NCBI GenBank assembly: GCA_045223835.1
Contig: JBGUZS010000022.1
Location: 1 to 17,351, forward strand
DNA length: 17,351 nt
Source of the DNA: UBA1774 sp045223835
Lineage (GTDB): Bacteria > Bacillota > Clostridia > Oscillospirales > Oscillospiraceae
Direction of reading: 5' to 3'
Shown: in pieces, positions 13,877 to 17,351 of the stretch
Position numbering within the stretch: the stretch's first letter is position 1
Layout of the letters: the number at the start of each line of letters is the position of its first letter
Position numbers and translations under genes: made by a program
The notes under the pieces: generated by a model
The model's database searches: none
Seen by the model: the letters and a program-made list of their open reading frames with translations, nothing else
Told to the model about the DNA's origin: nothing

Positions 13877-16800
13877 ATGAAGCACAAAGGGAAGAAGGTC
13901 CTCAGTCTGCTCCTTGCGGCGCTGATGATCCTGGGCCTTGTCGTGCCCTCCGGTGCTCTGGCCCCGTCTGCGAAGGCGGCGGCAGGGGATGAGCCGGCAC
14001 ACAGCAAGACCCTGATAACCAACGACGACGGTACGTACACCATCGCATTGAGCGTCACCGGCGATTCGGAAAAGAAGGTCAATAAGACCAATGTGACGAT
14101 GATCCTGGACGCCTCGAACAGCATGTATTCCAATGATGCTGGCACGGGCGAGTATTCTCCTGTTCCTGCAGGAACTTATCCGGCATCTACGGCCAATAAT
14201 CCTCAAGCATACGGCACTTTGTCTGAAGCCCCTGATACCGCCAGCGATGATGACTTTTTCGGGTTGATTCGCGGTGGTTATGCCAACAATTATGTTTACT
14301 ACTATACTTCCCAGGGCAGCGGTCCGATCTATGTTCCCACAACCGGCAACCAGGGTACTCAGTATGGATTGGTTGATGGGGAGTATGTTCAGCTGAGCCG
14401 CCAAAACGGCAACTGGAGATACAATGGAGCGAACTATACCGGCACAAGGTATACCCAAGTTGCCAACGCTGTACTGTATGAAGGCCAGCTCTTTACGAGA
14501 GCCGAGCCGAACCGCATGGAGGCCACCCTGAACGCTATGGAGGTTGTGGCTGAAACGCTGCTGAACTATAACAGCGTAGAGGGAAATCCTGAAGACACGG
14601 TTGAACTCGCGTTGATTGCGTTCGCCAACACGGCCAGTGTCGTTGTAAATCCCACCACAAGTTTTGCTACCTTCAAAGGCACTGCAGGCGGCAACACCGC
14701 AAACTGCGCAGAGTACTATCGTACGGATCATGATTACCACGGCACAAACTGGGAGGCTGCTCTTCAGGCAGTTCCCAACGTCAACTTTGGCGCAGACGAC
14801 AACGATCCGACCTTTGTCATTTTCTTCACGGATGGTGAGCCCACTCAATATGTCGGCGGCGGTACCGGGTATAATACTGATACCGCCTTCCCTCCTTCCC
14901 TTGATGATGCCAGAAAGGTCGTTACAGACGGCAATACCTTGTATAGCATTATCGCTTTTGGCAATGATACGGGAAAGGATTTGCTGAACCGGCTGACGAA
15001 TTACGCGTATACAGAAAGTGAGACTACCGCTCCTACTGATACGTACTATTATTCGCCGGATAATGCTGCCCAACTGCAGGCGGTTTTCAATGAGATCCTG
15101 TCCAAGATCGAATTGGCCGGTATCGGCAGCGTGGAAATGGAGGATGGTACCACGGCGTCCGTGATCACCCCCTATGGCGGCGGCCTGCTGGACGTGGATG
15201 AAAACTCCTTCAAATATTATCGCGCCGGCGGCGACTACAGCACCACGGCGAACGATGGCCTTGGCGACGAATGGACTGAGGCGCCTGAGGCGGAGCTGGT
15301 CAGCGGCGATGTGAAATGGGACCTGAGCAGCGCGGGCGTCCTGGAAAACGGCGTCACCTATACGGTCACCTTCGATGTCTGGCCCTCTCAGGATACGCTG
15401 GACCTGATCGCGGATATTAAGAACAACCCCTCTTCCTATAATGGTTTAAGTGACGAAGTCAAGAAGTACCTGGGCAGCGACGGCAGCCTGACGACCAACA
15501 CCGGCGCCTCCCTCAGCTATGTGGACACCCGTACCGGCGCGGAGGGAAGCACGGAATTCAAGAACCCGGACCCTGTGAGCAGCGAGTCCATCCAGCAGCT
15601 CGCGGTGACCAAGGATTGGGAGAATGTTCTGGACGGCCAGGCGGCTGCCCCCATTACCCTCACGGTCACCCGGGATGGCAAGAAGGCTTATACGGTAACC
15701 CTCTCGAAGGATAACAGCTGGGAAGAACTGGTATACATCTCCATCGGCATCATGAGAACCTCCGGAAATTCCGTGGAGGTATTGACCAAGGGTCACAACT
15801 TCACCTTCGTGGAACCCGCGGATTTGGGCTACTACTGGGAGCTGGAGGTTCCCGTGGTGCGCCCGATGCTGATCGACGGGGTGAAGACCATGCTCATCAT
15901 GGTCGACAAGAATCATCCTGCACCTACGGACGGCACGAAGATCTATGAGGACCTGTTCGGGGACGGCAAGGATTATTATGTCGGCAGCACGGGCGAAGCG
16001 AAGCTCACTGCCATCAACCACCGTCGTTCCCGCCTGAATATCACGAAGGTCGTTGACGGCGAGGACGCCGATCCCGATCAGACCTTCCCCTTCACCCTGA
16101 ACGTAGTCGACTCCGAGGCTGCGAGCGGCAGCGAGGATAACCTCAACTCCGATTACTGGGTATGGTTCTCCGTCTATAACGGCGGCTACGTCGACGCCCT
16201 TGTTTCCGGCGCGACAAAGGAAATGAAGGACGGCGAATGGACCGGCTACTACTATGCCAAGAGTGGGAGCGATATCGTCGTCAACCTCAAGGCAGGCGAC
16301 AATCTCCGTTTCCTCAACCTCCCCACCGGCTCGACCTATACCATTACCGAAGGTACGCTGCCAGCAAATTACGCGTTTGCGAGCTCCGAGCTGGAGGAAC
16401 AGACCTGGGATGAAGACGGAAACGAAATCACCCCCGAGGAGACGGATGATTCCTTCGTCGGCGCAAAGACCTCCACAGGTACCATTCAGGCAACAAATAT
16501 CAACTATACGGTGACCTACACCAACACCTACGCCCTCTCCGATATCGAGATCACCAAGGAGTGGGACGACAACAGCGATGCTCTGGGTCTGCGTCCCACG
16601 GCTGACGAGTTCAAGGACATGCTGACGCTTAAGGCGGACGGCGCCGACGTCACCAGCGCGAACGCCGACAAGCTCACGGTAACCGATAATGATGACGATA
16701 CTTACACGGTGAAGTGGACCGGCCTGGATCGCTATGCCGACGGCAAAGAGATTGCCTACACCGTCGAAGAGGATGCGATCGAAGGCTACAGCACAACCGG

Positions 16801-17351
16801 CAGCCCTGCAGAGGATAAGGGTACGATCACCAATGAACTCACGGTCGGCAATCTGACGATCAAGAAGACCATCGAAGGTCTGCCCGAGGGTGAGGCTCCC
16901 GAGGAACTGATCTTCACCGTCACCGGCCCGAACGAGTACGAAGAAGAGTTCGCGTATACCGATTTTGAAGGCGGCGAGTACACCATCGAGAACCTGCCGG
17001 TGGGCGAGTACACCGTTGCCGAATCCGGCACCGAGTACACGGATTACACCCTGGACGAAAACACCGAGATCGAGAAGAAAGCCACCGTTGAAAAGGATAA
17101 GACAGCGGAAGTCGAATTCACCAACGTCTACACCCAGGACGTGGGCAATCTGACGATCAAGAAGACCATTGAAGGTCTGCCCGAGGGTGAAGTTCCCGAG
17201 GAACTGATCTTCACCGTCACCGGCCCGAACGAGTACGAAGAAGAGATTGCGTATGCCGATTTTAAAGACGGCGAGTACACCATCGAGAACCTGCCGGTGG
17301 GCGAGTACACCGTTACCGAATCCGGCACCGAGTATGCGGATTACACCCTGG
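13877..17351 (+). CDS. Large secreted VWA and Cna-B repeat surface protein (3' end outside window)
   Basis: At least 1158 residues; the frame stays open to the right edge. The ATG at 13877 has GGAGAGAGG about eight bases upstream. A signal peptide with a KKV start and hydrophobic core (about residues 8-28) likely ends at AKA, near residue 34. A VWA domain follows: MIDAS motif DASNS at residues 78-82, a Tyr/Gly/Asn-rich insertion of about 128 residues (84-211), then the fold resumes at NRMEATLNAMEVV, with T290 and D319 (FFTDGEPT) as likely further metal ligands. After a beta-rich linker come Cna-B-type domains starting near residues 575, 719 and 889, then tandem 99-residue units from residues 990 and 1089. 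Strands such as ITKVVDG, ITKEWDD and TIKKTIEG, each followed by YTVxE-like strands, fit the Lys and Glu of self-formed isopeptide bonds. A cell-wall sorting signal would be downstream. Adhesin or pilin-tip-like function is inferred. Confidence 0.9.
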   Translation, partial: MKHKGKKVLSLLLAALMILGLVVPSGALAPSAKAAAGDEPAHSKTLITNDDGTYTIALSVTGDSEKKVNKTNVTMILDASNSMYSNDAGTGEYSPVPAGTYPASTANNPQAYGTLSEAPDTASDDDFFGLIRGGYANNYVYYYTSQGSGPIYVPTTGNQGTQYGLVDGEYVQLSRQNGNWRYNGANYTGTRYTQVANAVLYEGQLFTRAEPNRMEATLNAMEVVAETLLNYNSVEGNPEDTVELALIAFANTASVVVNPTTSFATFKGTAGGNTANCAEYYRTDHDYHGTNWEAALQAVPNVNFGADDNDPTFVIFFTDGEPTQYVGGGTGYNTDTAFPPSLDDARKVVTDGNTLYSIIAFGNDTGKDLLNRLTNYAYTESETTAPTDTYYYSPDNAAQLQAVFNEILSKIELAGIGSVEMEDGTTASVITPYGGGLLDVDENSFKYYRAGGDYSTTANDGLGDEWTEAPEAELVSGDVKWDLSSAGVLENGVTYTVTFDVWPSQDTLDLIADIKNNPSSYNGLSDEVKKYLGSDGSLTTNTGASLSYVDTRTGAEGSTEFKNPDPVSSESIQQLAVTKDWENVLDGQAAAPITLTVTRDGKKAYTVTLSKDNSWEELVYISIGIMRTSGNSVEVLTKGHNFTFVEPADLGYYWELEVPVVRPMLIDGVKTMLIMVDKNHPAPTDGTKIYEDLFGDGKDYYVGSTGEAKLTAINHRRSRLNITKVVDGEDADPDQTFPFTLNVVDSEAASGSEDNLNSDYWVWFSVYNGGYVDALVSGATKEMKDGEWTGYYYAKSGSDIVVNLKAGDNLRFLNLPTGSTYTITEGTLPANYAFASSELEEQTWDEDGNEITPEETDDSFVGAKTSTGTIQATNINYTVTYTNTYALSDIEITKEWDDNSDALGLRPTADEFKDMLTLKADGADVTSANADKLTVTDNDDDTYTVKWTGLDRYADGKEIAYTVEEDAIEGYSTTGSPAEDKGTITNELTVGNLTIKKTIEGLPEGEAPEELIFTVTGPNEYEEEFAYTDFEGGEYTIENLPVGEYTVAESGTEYTDYTLDENTEIEKKATVEKDKTAEVEFTNVYTQDVGNLTIKKTIEGLPEGEVPEELIFTVTGPNEYEEEIAYADFKDGEYTIENLPVGEYTVTESGTEYADYTL
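16844..17351 (+). repeat. 297-bp tandem repeat within the surface protein gene (second copy cut by window end)
   Basis: Copy 1 starts at 16844 (VGNLTIKKTIEGLPEG) and copy 2 at 17141, a period of 297 bases or 99 residues. Over the 211 bases of copy 2 in the window I count 12 differences, about 94% identity. Each unit is a Cna-B/DUF5979-like domain. Further copies may continue beyond the edge. Confidence 0.92.

Noticed and set aside
13835..15073. A 412-codon minus-strand frame opposite the VWA domain
   Set aside because: The plus-strand VWA reading has a signal peptide, ribosome binding site and MIDAS motif. The antisense frame has Ile/Cys/Gly/Arg-rich sequence without family features.

Overview
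The window reads as a piece of chromosome from a GC-rich, low-complexity-envelope Firmicute of the class Clostridia, most likely a gut commensal related to Oscillospirales or Lachnospirales. This is an inference. It rests on AGGAGG-type ribosome binding sites, frequent TTG and GTG starts, sigma-A promoters with 17-base spacers, an ECF sigma factor with a membrane-anchored partner, a CD1871A-type CXXC miniprotein beside a polyferredoxin-like membrane protein, and a VWA/Cna-B surface protein. No tRNA, rRNA, CRISPR array or intact transposase was seen.

Layout. Bases 1-2779 hold a nucleotide-related group. A two-gene minus-strand unit encodes an Nmad3-type protein (a family tied to nucleotide or DNA modification) followed by a NUDIX hydrolase fused to a class I methyltransferase fold. 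Divergent from it is dcd (dCTP deaminase), and each side has its own good promoter. The NUDIX gene is visibly poorer in GC than everything around it, so it may be a recent arrival. Bases 2830-3612 hold a strong terminator and an iron-sulfur flavoprotein-like oxidoreductase. Bases 3633-5651 (minus) are a D-2-hydroxyacid dehydrogenase followed by an M42 metallopeptidase. Bases 5828-7854 are an ECF sigma factor overlapping its putative membrane anti-sigma/sensor gene.

Bases 7984-9058 are a redox cluster: the decayed ends of a secreted-protein gene, the 45-residue CD1871A protein, and a NapH/NosR-like 4Fe-4S membrane protein. Bases 9164-13620 are a tightly packed MoxR ATPase - DUF58 - transmembrane transglutaminase operon. 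Bases 13877 to the right edge hold the start of a very large secreted adhesin-like protein with a VWA domain and Cna-B-type repeats, cut off by the window.

How the genes work together. MoxR, DUF58 and transglutaminase proteins are a recurrent set thought to act together at the membrane. Sigma and anti-sigma form a signalling pair. The CXXC and 4Fe-4S proteins look like an electron relay to the outer face of the membrane whose usual exported partner has been lost here. The nucleotide group (Nmad3, NUDIX-methyltransferase, dCTP deaminase) is the most likely place for something undescribed, but the functional link is inference from adjacency only.
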